Shown: piece by piece, positions 1-9,175 of the stretch
Layout of the letters: each line of letters opens with the position of its first letter
Position numbering within the stretch: position 1 is the first letter of the stretch
NCBI GenBank assembly: GCA_041391665.1
Contig: JAWKNO010000002.1
Coordinates: 496,001-560,000, forward strand
Direction: 5' to 3'
Length of the DNA: 64,000 nucleotides
Source of the DNA: Bacteroidia bacterium
GTDB taxonomy: Bacteria > Bacteroidota > Bacteroidia > J057
Position numbers and translations under genes: made by a program
The notes under the pieces: generated by a model
Databases searched by the model: none
What the model saw: the letters and a program-made list of their open reading frames with translations, nothing else
Told to the model about the DNA's origin: nothing

Positions 1-3000
1 ATAGTTATCAGGATCCTTTTGCCTCCGGCAATTTTAACATAGACCCTCTTTCCGGACTGCTTACCCTCACACCCACCCAAATTGGTCTTTCTGTTTTTGC
101 GCTTTCTGTAAAAGAATACCGCAATGGTGTGCTGCTCAGTGAAAACAAACGGGACTTTCAGATCAATGTAATTACTTGTTCTCCGCAGGGAAATGAGCCT
201 GTGATCGCCAATAATACAGCGCCGGTTCCTGGTTCAAATGGAGATACGATCTGGGTAAAGCCGACCGAATCGTTTTGCTATGACATTTCTGTCTCCGATC
301 CTACTGTAGGCGATACCGTAATTCTTTTCCCTGTCAGTGCTGTTTTTGGCATTGGCAATACGCTGCCTCCGCCTTTTGCAACCTTAACCTATACTGGTAC
401 CAATCCTGCGGTAGGACAAGTCTGCTGGACGGCCTCTTGTAAACTGGAGGGTGATACCGTCTTGTTTATTGTCGGCGGGCGGGATACTTCCGATTGCCCC
501 GGGTATAATATCGTTTTTGATACAACCTATGTGATTGTAGAGCCAATGGCCCGGGCTACGCTCTCTCATACATTGCCTGGAGCCAGTGCGGATACTGTAT
601 TTGTGGATCCACTTGAGAACTTCTGTTTCACATGGACGGCTTCAGACGCGGATGCATTTGATACACTGGAACTGATACCGATACAGGGCCCTTTTCCCGG
701 CCTGGGTGCACCACAACCGGTGGCTACGATTACGCAGTCTGGTACCAACCCGATTTCGGGAAATGTCTGCTGGACACCGCCCTGTACCATGGCGGGAATG
801 ACCGTTCCCATGATTCTGGGTGCAAGGGATGTCAACTATTGTAAATTTCTCACAAGAGATACGATTTATGTCGTCATCAGCCCGCTGCCTCCCACCGATG
901 CAGGGCTGGGAGATACACTTTGTGTAGGCCAAAGCGCTTTCCTCCAGGCAAGCGGCGGGGTTTCCTATTTGTGGTCTCCTTCCACCGGCCTCAGTAATGT
1001 GAATATTGCAAACCCAGTGGCAACACCCACCGTCAGCACTACCTATACCGCAAGTATTACGGATGCTTTTGGCTGTGTGCAAACCGATAATGTGTTCGTT
1101 CTGGTTCATCCTCTGCCAAATGCTTTTGCCGGAAATGATACGATAAAATGCCCGGGAATCCCGATGCAGTTGCAGGCTACAGGGGGGATTATTTATAGTT
1201 GGTCTCCTGCTGCTACCTTATCCAACCCTAATATATCCAATCCGGTAGCTAATAATATATTCACCACAACCTATACTGTAACGGTGACGGATCTCAATGG
1301 CTGTGTAAATACAGATCAGGTTGTGGTAACTCCTATGGATGCGGTTGCCGGACCCGATCAGGTTATCTGCTCCGGAGATAGTGTTACGATTTCCGCTTCA
1401 GGGGGAATTACCTATTCCTGGTCCCCTGCAACTGGTTTAAGTAATCCTAATATTGCAAACCCCAAAGCTTCGCCCGCTACGACCACAACCTATACTGTAA
1501 CAGTTGTCAATAGCTTAGGTTGCGTAGATACAGATCAACTGACCGTTACGGTCAATCCGTTGCCGACTGTGAGTGCGGGGGCGAATACCGCCATTTGTAT
1601 TGGTGGTAGTACCCAGCTGAATGCAACGGGCGCAGTAAATTATGTCTGGTCTCCGGCCACAGGTCTTTCTTCTTCCACAGTAGCCAATCCTACGGCTAAT
1701 CCTACGACAACTACTACCTATACCGTTACCGGAACAGACGCAAATGGTTGTGTGAATACCGCAAGCATGACACTAACCGTTAATCCTTTACCCATAATCA
1801 ACGCGGGAAATGATACACTGAAATGTGGTACAACCGGTATTCAGATCGCTGCGACTTTCGACCCTGATTATACCTATTTGTGGAGCCCTGGGACAGGTGT
1901 AAGTAATGTTTCTGTGTTTAATCCGATCGTAAATCCGCTGACAACAACCAATTATACTGTCTTTGTAACTGATGAAAATGGATGTACACAAACCGATGGA
2001 ATTCTGGTCTCAGTAGTTCATGCGGATGCTGGAGTAGATGATACACTTTGTGTGGGGGAAGCCGTACAATTACATGGCAATGGCGGTGTTTCCTATTCAT
2101 GGGATAATCCTTCTACTCTGAGTAACCCTAACTCTTCTGACCCGATTGCTTCACCATTGGTTACCACTGTTTATACCTTGACCATTACGGCAGTTACGGG
2201 TTGTACAGACACTGACCAGGTTACCGTGGTGGTCAATCCACTGCCCAATGCCAATGCTGGCAATGACCAGCCTTTATGTATTGGCGACTCAGTTAACCTG
2301 AACGCGAGCGGTGGAGTTGTTTATGTCTGGAATCCTTCGCCCTCTCTGTCTGGCACCAATATCCCCAATCCCCTGGTTTTTCCTACTGACACTACCGATT
2401 ATGTGGTTACGGTTACCGATGCCAATGGCTGTGTAAATACTGATACAACAACCGTCATTGTCAACTTACTACCCATTGTAGATGCCGGAAATGATACCGC
2501 GAAATGTGGGAATGTGGGTGTACCGCTTGCTGCCAGTGGTGGCGTGAATTTTGCCTGGACACCTGCCCTGGGCCTTGATAATCCTTTGGTGTTTAACCCA
2601 ATAGCAAACCCTGATTCTTCCTCGACTTACTTTGTTGCGGTGACGGATACCAATGGCTGTACCAGCATGGATTCGGTATTTGTCAGAACAATGTATGCAA
2701 ATGCCGGCCCGGATATACCTGTTTGTATTTATGACAGTATCCAGCTTGCCGCCAGTGGTGGGGTAGGGTACCAGTGGGATTTATCTCCTGATCTGATCAA
2801 TGCGGCTTCTTCTACGCCTACTGTATTTCCTCAGGCAACAACAGATTTTTATGTAACGGTTACAGATATTACAGGCTGTACAGACCGCGATACAGTTACC
2901 GTAGTGGTGAATCCGCTTCCACTTACCACGACTTTTGGTACAGACCCTTATGTTTGTTCTGGGGGGGGTACTACTGTGAATGCAACTGGCGGAGTCATCT

Positions 3001-5492
3001 ATCAGTGGATGCCTGCCAATATTTTTAACGATCCTACCCTCGCCAGCCCGGTTGCTTCACCGACTTATAGCGGTACTACGCTGGACAGTACCTGGCGGTT
3101 TTATGTGTCTGTCACCGACACCAACGGTTGTACCAGTCTCGACTCTTTGGATCAGGTCGTGCGGTTATTGCCTATTATTACAATTAGCAACGATACGGTT
3201 CGATGCCCGGGAGGAACTGTTCCGCTTTTACTGACCGGAGGTATTTCATACCAATGGTCTCCCTCTTATGCGTTGAGCGATCCTAATATCCCCAATCCTA
3301 TCGCTTTTCCGGACACAACTACGATTTATACAGGAACAGTTACTGCCGTATGGGGTTGCGCTGATTCTGCGGAGGTAACGGTATTTGTGATTGATCCTGA
3401 CGCCGGGCCTGATGTTACGATTTGTGCGCGGGACAGTGTGCAACTGTTCGCTTCTGGTGGTATGTCCTATAGTTGGGCGCCTGCAACTGGGTTGAGTAAT
3501 GCCAATATTGAAAACCCAATGGCTTCCCCCGCATTTACTACAGAGTATATTGTGACTGTGACCGACAGCCTCGGCTGCGTGGATGTTGATACCATGATGG
3601 TTTTTGTCAATCAATTGCCTCCGGCAGATGCGGGCCTGGACCAGGCAATCTGTATCTTCGATACGGTTCAGCTTTCAGCTGCCGGTGGGATATCATACCT
3701 ATGGGTTTCCGGCGATAGCCTGAGTGATGATACATTGGTTAACCCGCTGGCTAACCCGCTGGTAAGTCAGTTTTTTGTAGTAGCGGTAACGGATACCAAT
3801 GGCTGTACTGAACGCGACTCAATGTTCCTTACCGTCAATCCTCTGCCTCCGGCTGATGCAGGTACAGACTTTACCAAATGTGGAGAGGACTCTGTGCAGC
3901 TTACTGCCAGCGGAGGCGTTAATTATCTGTGGAGTCCCGCATCTTTCCTTAGCGCAGATAATATCCCTAACCCAATGGCGGTGCCTGACTCCAATTTTAC
4001 CTATGTTGTAACTGTTACGGATATCAACGGCTGTGTAAATACTGATACCCTGAATATTCTGACTATGTATGCAAAAGTCAGTGAGCCGGATACAATTTGC
4101 TTTGGCGATACCATACGCCTGCAGGCTGGTCATATCGGCGGACTGGCAACTGCTTATTCCTGGTCTCCGGATTCGTCTGTTGTGAATGCTTTGGTAGCTG
4201 ACCCCTTTGTATTTCCGGTCGTTACTACTACTTATATTGTTGCAGTAACAGATTCCAGCGGATGTATGGATGACGTTGCCGTTGAAATATTTGTCAACCC
4301 GCCCCCACCGGCCAATGCTGGCCCTGATACGGCGATTTGTATCGGCGAAACAGTCCGCCTCAATGCTTCGGGTGGTATCGGGTATGAGTGGAATGCTGAT
4401 CCTGCTTTGAGCAACTTCTCTATTCCGGACCCTATTGCCAATACAACTACTTCCAAAGGATTCATTGTAACGGTGACGGATGGAAATGGCTGTACCGCTA
4501 AAGACGATATATTCCTTACGATAAATCCGTTGCCGATCTTAGATGCAGGAGTGGATACCTTTATCTGTGACAGGGGTGCGGCACTTCTGTCGGCTACCGG
4601 AGCAACTACCTATCTCTGGTCTCCCGGTCAGACGCTCTCCGACCCTGCATCAGATGCGCCTCTCGCATTCCCGTCTGTCAATACTACCTATACCGTAACT
4701 GGCACAGATGACAATGGTTGTGTCAATACTGATCAGGTAACGGTAAATGTCTGGGAACTTCCTGTGATTACCGGCGACCCTTATCACGAAATCTGTATCG
4801 GGCAGGATCAGATTCTGGAAGTGTCCGGTGGCAAATCCTACTTGTGGAGTACAGGTGCAAAAAATGATCGTATTCGGGTTGTACCGCCGTCGACGAGTGT
4901 TTTCTGGGTAATTCCATTTGAAGACAATGGTTGTGCCGGAGATACTTTCTTCCATGAAGTATATGTCGAACGGAATCTGCCAAGACCGGAGTTTGTCCCA
5001 GATCCCGCCGAAGGTTTTTATCCGCTGGAGGTGAATTTCAACAATCAAAGCCAGTTTGCTACCAATTTTATCTGGAACTTTGGCGATGGTGAATTTTCGG
5101 AAGACCCGAACCCAACTCATACATTCACCGAACCAGGAGATTTTGTGGTGATCCTGACAGCGGACAACGATATTGGATGTCCGGCTGATTTTGAATACAG
5201 GTTTATCAGGGCGCTGGATTACAATATTTTCTTCCCTACCGCTTTTACCCCTAACGGAGATGGGCATAATGACGAATTTTATATCGTGATGAACTCTATT
5301 GAAGTATTTGAAATTCAAATATTTAACCGCTGGGGGCAATTGATCTACCAGTCCAATGACCCCTCTTTCCGTTGGGATGGAAGTGCGGGCGGAACACCAG
5401 TTGCTGAAGGTGCTTACGTTTATAAAGTAAATGCTGTAACTTACCGCGGTGAACGCATCCAAAGGGGTGGTTCAATTACTTTGATCCGGTAA
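1..5492 (+). CDS. Giant repeat adhesin with gliding/T9SS C-terminal domain (5' end outside window)
   Basis: The reading frame is open from base 3 to the stop at 5490-5492, so the gene starts upstream; the GTG at 129 lies inside a continuous domain and is not the start. About 1829 residues are visible. Two ~110-residue Cys-containing units come first (about 180-890), then 18 Ig/PKD-like repeats of 73-80 residues (about 897-4983) with the recurring words DAG-DTxC, ASGGVxYxWSP, NPxA-P-TTTYTVTVTDxNGC and VNPLP. A PKD-type domain (FNNQSQ...WNFGDGEFSEDPNPTHTF, about 5030-5165) and a gliding-associated C-terminal domain (FFPTAFTPNGDGHNDEF...IFNRWGQLIY...DG, 5222-5489) follow. Proteins of this type are exported by T9SS and anchored or released at the cell surface; ligand unknown. 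The repeats have a higher-order period of three. Confidence 0.93.
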   Translation, partial: SYQDPFASGNFNIDPLSGLLTLTPTQIGLSVFALSVKEYRNGVLLSENKRDFQINVITCSPQGNEPVIANNTAPVPGSNGDTIWVKPTESFCYDISVSDPTVGDTVILFPVSAVFGIGNTLPPPFATLTYTGTNPAVGQVCWTASCKLEGDTVLFIVGGRDTSDCPGYNIVFDTTYVIVEPMARATLSHTLPGASADTVFVDPLENFCFTWTASDADAFDTLELIPIQGPFPGLGAPQPVATITQSGTNPISGNVCWTPPCTMAGMTVPMILGARDVNYCKFLTRDTIYVVISPLPPTDAGLGDTLCVGQSAFLQASGGVSYLWSPSTGLSNVNIANPVATPTVSTTYTASITDAFGCVQTDNVFVLVHPLPNAFAGNDTIKCPGIPMQLQATGGIIYSWSPAATLSNPNISNPVANNIFTTTYTVTVTDLNGCVNTDQVVVTPMDAVAGPDQVICSGDSVTISASGGITYSWSPATGLSNPNIANPKASPATTTTYTVTVVNSLGCVDTDQLTVTVNPLPTVSAGANTAICIGGSTQLNATGAVNYVWSPATGLSSSTVANPTANPTTTTTYTVTGTDANGCVNTASMTLTVNPLPIINAGNDTLKCGTTGIQIAATFDPDYTYLWSPGTGVSNVSVFNPIVNPLTTTNYTVFVTDENGCTQTDGILVSVVHADAGVDDTLCVGEAVQLHGNGGVSYSWDNPSTLSNPNSSDPIASPLVTTVYTLTITAVTGCTDTDQVTVVVNPLPNANAGNDQPLCIGDSVNLNASGGVVYVWNPSPSLSGTNIPNPLVFPTDTTDYVVTVTDANGCVNTDTTTVIVNLLPIVDAGNDTAKCGNVGVPLAASGGVNFAWTPALGLDNPLVFNPIANPDSSSTYFVAVTDTNGCTSMDSVFVRTMYANAGPDIPVCIYDSIQLAASGGVGYQWDLSPDLINAASSTPTVFPQATTDFYVTVTDITGCTDRDTVTVVVNPLPLTTTFGTDPYVCSGGGTTVNATGGVIYQWMPANIFNDPTLASPVASPTYSGTTLDSTWRFYVSVTDTNGCTSLDSLDQVVRLLPIITISNDTVRCPGGTVPLLLTGGISYQWSPSYALSDPNIPNPIAFPDTTTIYTGTVTAVWGCADSAEVTVFVIDPDAGPDVTICARDSVQLFASGGMSYSWAPATGLSNANIENPMASPAFTTEYIVTVTDSLGCVDVDTMMVFVNQLPPADAGLDQAICIFDTVQLSAAGGISYLWVSGDSLSDDTLVNPLANPLVSQFFVVAVTDTNGCTERDSMFLTVNPLPPADAGTDFTKCGEDSVQLTASGGVNYLWSPASFLSADNIPNPMAVPDSNFTYVVTVTDINGCVNTDTLNILTMYAKVSEPDTICFGDTIRLQAGHIGGLATAYSWSPDSSVVNALVADPFVFPVVTTTYIVAVTDSSGCMDDVAVEIFVNPPPPANAGPDTAICIGETVRLNASGGIGYEWNADPALSNFSIPDPIANTTTSKGFIVTVTDGNGCTAKDDIFLTINPLPILDAGVDTFICDRGAALLSATGATTYLWSPGQTLSDPASDAPLAFPSVNTTYTVTGTDDNGCVNTDQVTVNVWELPVITGDPYHEICIGQDQILEVSGGKSYLWSTGAKNDRIRVVPPSTSVFWVIPFEDNGCAGDTFFHEVYVERNLPRPEFVPDPAEGFYPLEVNFNNQSQFATNFIWNFGDGEFSEDPNPTHTFTEPGDFVVILTADNDIGCPADFEYRFIRALDYNIFFPTAFTPNGDGHNDEFYIVMNSIEVFEIQIFNRWGQLIYQSNDPSFRWDGSAGGTPVAEGAYVYKVNAVTYRGERIQRGGSITLIR
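897..4983 (+). repeat. Six tandem three-repeat superunits inside the adhesin gene
   Basis: Eighteen Ig-like repeats start near 897, 1119, 1338, 1569, 1797, 2025, 2247 and so on. Every third repeat (3, 6, 9, 12, 15) is entered without the usual NPLP linker, for example through VVHADAG, TMYANAG or IDPDAG. The repeat before each of these (2, 5, 8, 11, 14) carries a basic residue before the first Cys (IKC, LKC, AKC, VRC, TKC). Superunits begin near 897, 1569, 2247, 2922, 3624 and 4311, giving lengths of about 672-702 bp. This suggests growth by duplication of a three-domain block. Confidence 0.8.
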
Positions 5493-5499
5493 TCTACTT

Positions 5500-6870
5500 A
5501 TGGCAAACAGTACTAAAAGTAGTTCCGTTAATCGATCTGATAAATGGAGCTACCTTTTCCGGCCTATGCCAGCATTGGGGCTGGGCATATTTAGAATTTC
5601 TTTTGGTGCAATTATGCTCTGGGAGATGTTGTATCTGGTGAAACTGGACTTTGTCCCTGTCTTTCTGACGGACCCTGAAGTGCATTTTCATTATGATCTG
5701 CTTTCATGGCTGAACCCACTCCCCGAAAACCTCATGTGGTTGCTCATCGTAGCGCTGATAGCCTGCTGTGTTCTCATTATTTTGGGTAAATGGTATCGGC
5801 CAGCTATGGCGGTTTTTGCCATTGGCTTTACCTATATATTTTTTATTGATAAAGCCTATTACAACAACCACCTTTATCTGATCTGTCTGCTCTCCGGATG
5901 GTTGATATTTATTGATGCGGATACTTCATTGAAAATTGGGCGAAAAACTGCGCCAACTGGTGATGAAACGGTTCCAGCCTGGATGTATTACGTCCTTCAG
6001 GCTCATCTGGTGATGGTGTATTTTTTTGGGGGAATAGCTAAGCTGAATTATGATTGGCTCATTCGGCACGAACCTGTGATGACCATGCTGGATGAGGGTT
6101 TTTATTTGCACCAACTGCTTGGAGACTCCATCGCTATTGGACTGCTTACCTACGGTGGGCTTGTTTTCGACCTTACCATAGGTTTTATACTGCTATTTCC
6201 TAAAACCCGCTGGCTGGGCGTCGCCGGGGTATTGTTCTTTAACCTGAGCAATGCATCACTCTTCGACGATATCAACATATTTCCCTATTTTATGGTTCTG
6301 GCAACTGTACTTTTTTTGGATCAGAACTGGTTGAAGGAAAAGCTGTATTTCCGGAAGCCTGATCCCAAAAGAAAACAGCCTAAACCATCCGTATTTGCCC
6401 CTTCCCGCAGATTGGTACTGATCCTCTGTATATATTTTGGCATTCATCTCTTAATGCCATTCCGCCATTTTTTATACCCGGGAAACCCGGAATGGACAGG
6501 TCAGGGACAGCGTTTTTCATGGCGGATGAAAATTCAGACCAGAAAAACAGAAAAGCTGGAATTCCAGGTTCTCGATTATTCCCGAAAAACCATTTACCCG
6601 GTTGACCTCAGCGCCTACAAACTCAATCGCGATCAGATCACGCTGATGGCCATGGACCCCGCCGCAATGTGGCAATTCTGTCAGTTTTTGTCCGACCGGG
6701 GAAAAATCAAGCTTCACTCAAAGAAAGTCGGGGTACAGGCAAATATCAGGGTTTCAATGAATAACCGACCTGTTCAGCAAATGGTTGACCCTGAAATTAA
6801 TATGGCCGAAACCACCCGAAGTATATTCAGGAATAGCACCTGGATTCTCCCGTTGAAAGATAACCCCTGA
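5500..6870 (+). CDS. HTTM (vitamin K-dependent gamma-carboxylase-like) membrane protein
   Basis: A 456-residue polytopic membrane protein. Recognisable HTTM features are FRISFGAIMLWEML (residues 31-44) in the first membrane segment, NNHLYLICLLSGWLIFID near 127-144, and LQAHLVMVYFFGGIAKLNYDWL near 167-188, the most conserved stretch of the family. A soluble C-terminal part starts with FSWRMKIQTRK, as in gamma-carboxylase relatives. Animal members carboxylate glutamates; the bacterial reaction is mostly unknown, so no reaction is assigned. The gene starts 7 bp after the adhesin stop and ends 5 bp before the aminotransferase, so the three may be co-transcribed. Family confidence is good, function open. 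Confidence 0.8.
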   Translation: MANSTKSSSVNRSDKWSYLFRPMPALGLGIFRISFGAIMLWEMLYLVKLDFVPVFLTDPEVHFHYDLLSWLNPLPENLMWLLIVALIACCVLIILGKWYRPAMAVFAIGFTYIFFIDKAYYNNHLYLICLLSGWLIFIDADTSLKIGRKTAPTGDETVPAWMYYVLQAHLVMVYFFGGIAKLNYDWLIRHEPVMTMLDEGFYLHQLLGDSIAIGLLTYGGLVFDLTIGFILLFPKTRWLGVAGVLFFNLSNASLFDDINIFPYFMVLATVLFLDQNWLKEKLYFRKPDPKRKQPKPSVFAPSRRLVLILCIYFGIHLLMPFRHFLYPGNPEWTGQGQRFSWRMKIQTRKTEKLEFQVLDYSRKTIYPVDLSAYKLNRDQITLMAMDPAAMWQFCQFLSDRGKIKLHSKKVGVQANIRVSMNNRPVQQMVDPEINMAETTRSIFRNSTWILPLKDNP

Positions 6871-6875
6871 AAAAT

Positions 6876-8045
6876 ATGAACCCTTCCCTCAAATACATGT
6901 TTAACCTTGATCCTGAGGTTATCTATCTGAATGGTGCATATATGTCACCGATGTTGCGAGAGGTGGAAGAAGCCGGGATAACGGGTATTTTGGGAAAACG
7001 TTCTCCTAACCGTATCTCAACCGATGATTTTTTTGCCCCTGTAAAGGCACTCAAATCAGCGTTTACCAAACTGGTTGGTGGGGATACTCCCGAAAGGGTT
7101 GCTTTGATTCCTTCTGTCTCTTATGGAATGGCGATCGCTACGCGCAATATTCCTTTGAGAAGAGGTGAGAAAATCATATTGGCAGACGAACAATTTCCCA
7201 GCAATGTGTTTGGCTGGGAAAAGCTTGCCCACCATACTGGCGCATCTGTTATAAGGGTCACCCCGCCGCAGGATTTTTCTGACAGAGGGGAGCACTGGAA
7301 TGAAAAAATACTAAACGCTATCGACGAGAGTACAAAAGTAGTCGCCCTTCCCCATTTTCACTGGGTAGATGGGACACGCTTTGACCTCCTTGCCATTCGC
7401 AAAAAAACCTGGGAAGTGGGTGCCAAACTTATTATTGATGGCACACAGTCTATTGGCGCGTTTCCTTTTGATATTCAGGAGATACAGCCAGATGCCGTAA
7501 TTGCTGCGGGGTATAAATGGCTAATGGGGCCTTATGGTCTGGGACTCGCCTGGTTTGGGCCTTTTTTTGATGATAAGGAGCCGCTGGAAGAAAACTGGAT
7601 CAACCGCATGGGGAGTGAAGACTTTAGCTCTCTGGCCAGGTATGAGCCCCATTATCAGCCATTTGCGCGACGATATGATATGGGAGAACAAAGCAATTTT
7701 ATCCTGGTTCCAATGCTTACTACCGCAATAGGGTGGATCAACAGGCAAGGGGTGGACCATATACAGGGGTATTGTAAAGAACTGGTTTCAAAACCATTGG
7801 AGATTCTTCAGTCTGCGGGTTATCAGGTTGAGCAGCCCGGGTGGCGGAGCAATCATTTGGTTGGTATTTATCTTCCCAAAGGGTTGGCGGTAAATCATAT
7901 AAAACAGGAGCTGGAGAAAGAAAAAATATTCATTTCTGTAAGAGGAAAATCGCTCCGGGTCTCGCCACATTTATATAATGAACCAGCAGATTTGGAAAAG
8001 CTGGTTTCAGTCTTAATGAATGTTTCTGCTAAACATCGCAATTAA
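6876..8045 (+). CDS. PLP-dependent aminotransferase class V family protein
   Basis: A 389-residue fold-type I PLP enzyme of the class V (cysteine desulfurase / isopenicillin N epimerase-like) group. Visible motifs are YLNGAYMSP at the N-terminus, LIPSVSYGMAIA for phosphate binding, the ALPHFHWVDGT strand, DGTQSIGAFPFD with the Asp that contacts the pyridine nitrogen, and AAGYKWLMGPYG with the Schiff-base Lys214. No conserved Cys loop typical of a dedicated sulfur-transfer desulfurase is obvious, so an epimerase/lyase-like role is as likely as desulfuration. The ATG at 6876 follows the HTTM gene by 5 bp. Substrate is unknown. Confidence 0.85.
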   Translation: MNPSLKYMFNLDPEVIYLNGAYMSPMLREVEEAGITGILGKRSPNRISTDDFFAPVKALKSAFTKLVGGDTPERVALIPSVSYGMAIATRNIPLRRGEKIILADEQFPSNVFGWEKLAHHTGASVIRVTPPQDFSDRGEHWNEKILNAIDESTKVVALPHFHWVDGTRFDLLAIRKKTWEVGAKLIIDGTQSIGAFPFDIQEIQPDAVIAAGYKWLMGPYGLGLAWFGPFFDDKEPLEENWINRMGSEDFSSLARYEPHYQPFARRYDMGEQSNFILVPMLTTAIGWINRQGVDHIQGYCKELVSKPLEILQSAGYQVEQPGWRSNHLVGIYLPKGLAVNHIKQELEKEKIFISVRGKSLRVSPHLYNEPADLEKLVSVLMNVSAKHRN

Positions 8046-8082
8046 ACCGTAATTTCTTTACATACAATTTATCAAAATAAGT

Positions 8083-8112
8083 TTTGAATTAACAATCTTT
8101 TACTTATACTTG
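8083..8112 (+). promoter_or_regulatory. Predicted Bacteroidota promoter of the aromatic operon
   Basis: TTTG at 8083-8086 and TATACTTG at 8105-8112 (one mismatch to TAnnTTTG) are 18 nt apart, matching the Bacteroidota -33/-7 arrangement. Transcription would begin about 8117-8120, only a few bases before the leader-peptide ATG at 8123, leaving a very short or absent 5' UTR. Confidence 0.5.
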
Positions 8113-8122
8113 CATTAACATT

Positions 8123-8200
8123 ATGAAATTATCACTCATATACAACGCCAGCTTTTTTTACTTTTACTATTTTTTTGGTAAAGGGCAGGGCCTTGTATAA
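8123..8200 (+). CDS. Phe/Tyr-rich attenuator leader peptide (25 aa)
   Basis: A 25-codon frame, ATG 8123 to TAA 8198-8200, encodes residues 11-18 as FFYFYYFF, that is eight consecutive Phe or Tyr codons (8153-8176), plus Tyr7. The downstream operon makes phenylalanine and tyrosine, so the codon content matches the end products exactly. The stop lies 24 nt before a strong intrinsic terminator. It is too short for ordinary ORF lists. Role inferred: ribosome stalling here when charged tRNA-Phe or tRNA-Tyr is scarce controls read-through into pheA. Confidence 0.8.
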   Translation: MKLSLIYNASFFYFYYFFGKGQGLV

Positions 8201-8256
8201 TGGTTTTTATAAAAACTAAGCAAGTCCCTGAAAGAAAATTTCAGGGATTTTTTTTT
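8186..8256 (+). promoter_or_regulatory. Transcription attenuator: antiterminator and terminator of the pheA operon
   Basis: CAGGGCCTTG (8186-8195, end of the leader frame) can pair with CAAGTCCCTG (8221-8230), 9 of 10 positions complementary with one C/T mismatch. That second segment also supplies the 5' arm of the terminator (8225-8233 with 8239-8247, then nine T). The two structures exclude each other. A ribosome reaching the stop codon at 8198 would cover the first segment and allow termination; a ribosome stalled on the Phe/Tyr codons leaves it free to form the antiterminator. Confidence 0.75.
8225..8256 (+). terminator. Intrinsic terminator upstream of pheA
   Basis: Perfect 9-bp stem TCCCTGAAA (8225-8233) / TTTCAGGGA (8239-8247) with a five-base GAAAA loop, followed by nine T (8248-8256). 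It sits 24 nt before the pheA ATG and on its own would block the operon, the layout expected of an attenuator. Confidence 0.9.
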
Positions 8257-8280
8257 GTCTGAAAACTGAAAAACGAAAAA

Positions 8281-9147
8281 ATGAAATCAGTATTAACCGC
8301 CGAAAAACGAATTGCCATTCAGGGTGTGATGGGGTCTTTCCACGAAATTGCTGCCCGGAAGTTTTTTGGCGACGAAATAGAATTGGAAATGTGCGACTCT
8401 TTTCCGGCTCTTTTTCGTTCTTTAGATCAAGGCAAAGCCGAATTTGGGGTAATGGCAATAGAAAATAGCGTGGCAGGTACAATTTTGCCCAACTATGGCC
8501 TTGTCAGAGATTCCCGTTATACGATAATTGGTGAGTTATACCTTCGTATAGAACATCATATCATGGCGCTTCCCGGACAGAGTTTAGCCGAAATCCACGA
8601 AGTCCATTCGCACCCCATGGCAATTTTGCAGTGTCACAAATACTTTGAAGATCAGCCTCATATTCGTCTGATTGAAAGCACCGATACCGCAGACAGTGCA
8701 TGGATGATTAAAAAATCGAAAAAAACGGGTGTAGGTGCCATTGCCAGCAGACTGGCCGCAAAACATACCGGATTGGAAATCCTTGCAGAAGGAATTGAAA
8801 CCCATAAACGAAATTTTACCCGCTTTTTAGTACTTCAGCAAAGCGACCTCGTGGATTTTGAAAAAATCCGGCCAAACAAATCCTCGCTATGTTTTAATCT
8901 TGTCCATAAGGTTGGGAGTTTATCTCAAATTCTGCTTGTACTTAGCAGCCATGGAATGAACCTGACTAAAATTCAGTCTCTTCCTGTAATCGGACATGAA
9001 TGGCAGTATTTTTTTCATATCGATCTCGAATATGATGATTATGCGCAATATCAGCGTTCTCTTTCAGCCATTCAACCCCTTGTCGCAGAGCTAAAAATCC
9101 TTGGAGAATACGAACGGGGCAAAAAGCATCCGGAGGCTCACCTTTAA
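8281..9147 (+). CDS. pheA: Prephenate dehydratase with ACT domain
   Basis: This 288-residue cytoplasmic enzyme converts prephenate to phenylpyruvate, the committed step to phenylalanine. The N-terminal PDT domain has IQGVMGSFHEIAA, FGVMAIENSVAGTI, the HSHPMAILQC segment and the ETHKRNFTRFLVL motif with the conserved Thr-Arg-Phe. The C-terminal ACT domain (from about residue 200) shows GSLSQILLVLSSHGMNLTKIQSLP, the feedback phenylalanine site of the family. No N-terminal chorismate mutase is present; that activity lies in the last gene of the operon. It is the first structural gene after the Phe/Tyr attenuator and is followed after 28 bp by the aminotransferase. Confidence 0.95.
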   Translation: MKSVLTAEKRIAIQGVMGSFHEIAARKFFGDEIELEMCDSFPALFRSLDQGKAEFGVMAIENSVAGTILPNYGLVRDSRYTIIGELYLRIEHHIMALPGQSLAEIHEVHSHPMAILQCHKYFEDQPHIRLIESTDTADSAWMIKKSKKTGVGAIASRLAAKHTGLEILAEGIETHKRNFTRFLVLQQSDLVDFEKIRPNKSSLCFNLVHKVGSLSQILLVLSSHGMNLTKIQSLPVIGHEWQYFFHIDLEYDDYAQYQRSLSAIQPLVAELKILGEYERGKKHPEAHL

Positions 9148-9175
9148 TCGTTATTATTAAAAAAATCAATTATCT

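Noticed and set aside
4650..5462. 270-codon minus-strand frame in the adhesin
   Set aside because: Shadow of the repeat gene on the opposite strand; no recognisable domain.
129..5492. GTG 129 as the start of the giant adhesin
   Set aside because: The frame continues upstream without a stop to base 3 and encodes domain sequence, so the gene is partial at its 5' end.
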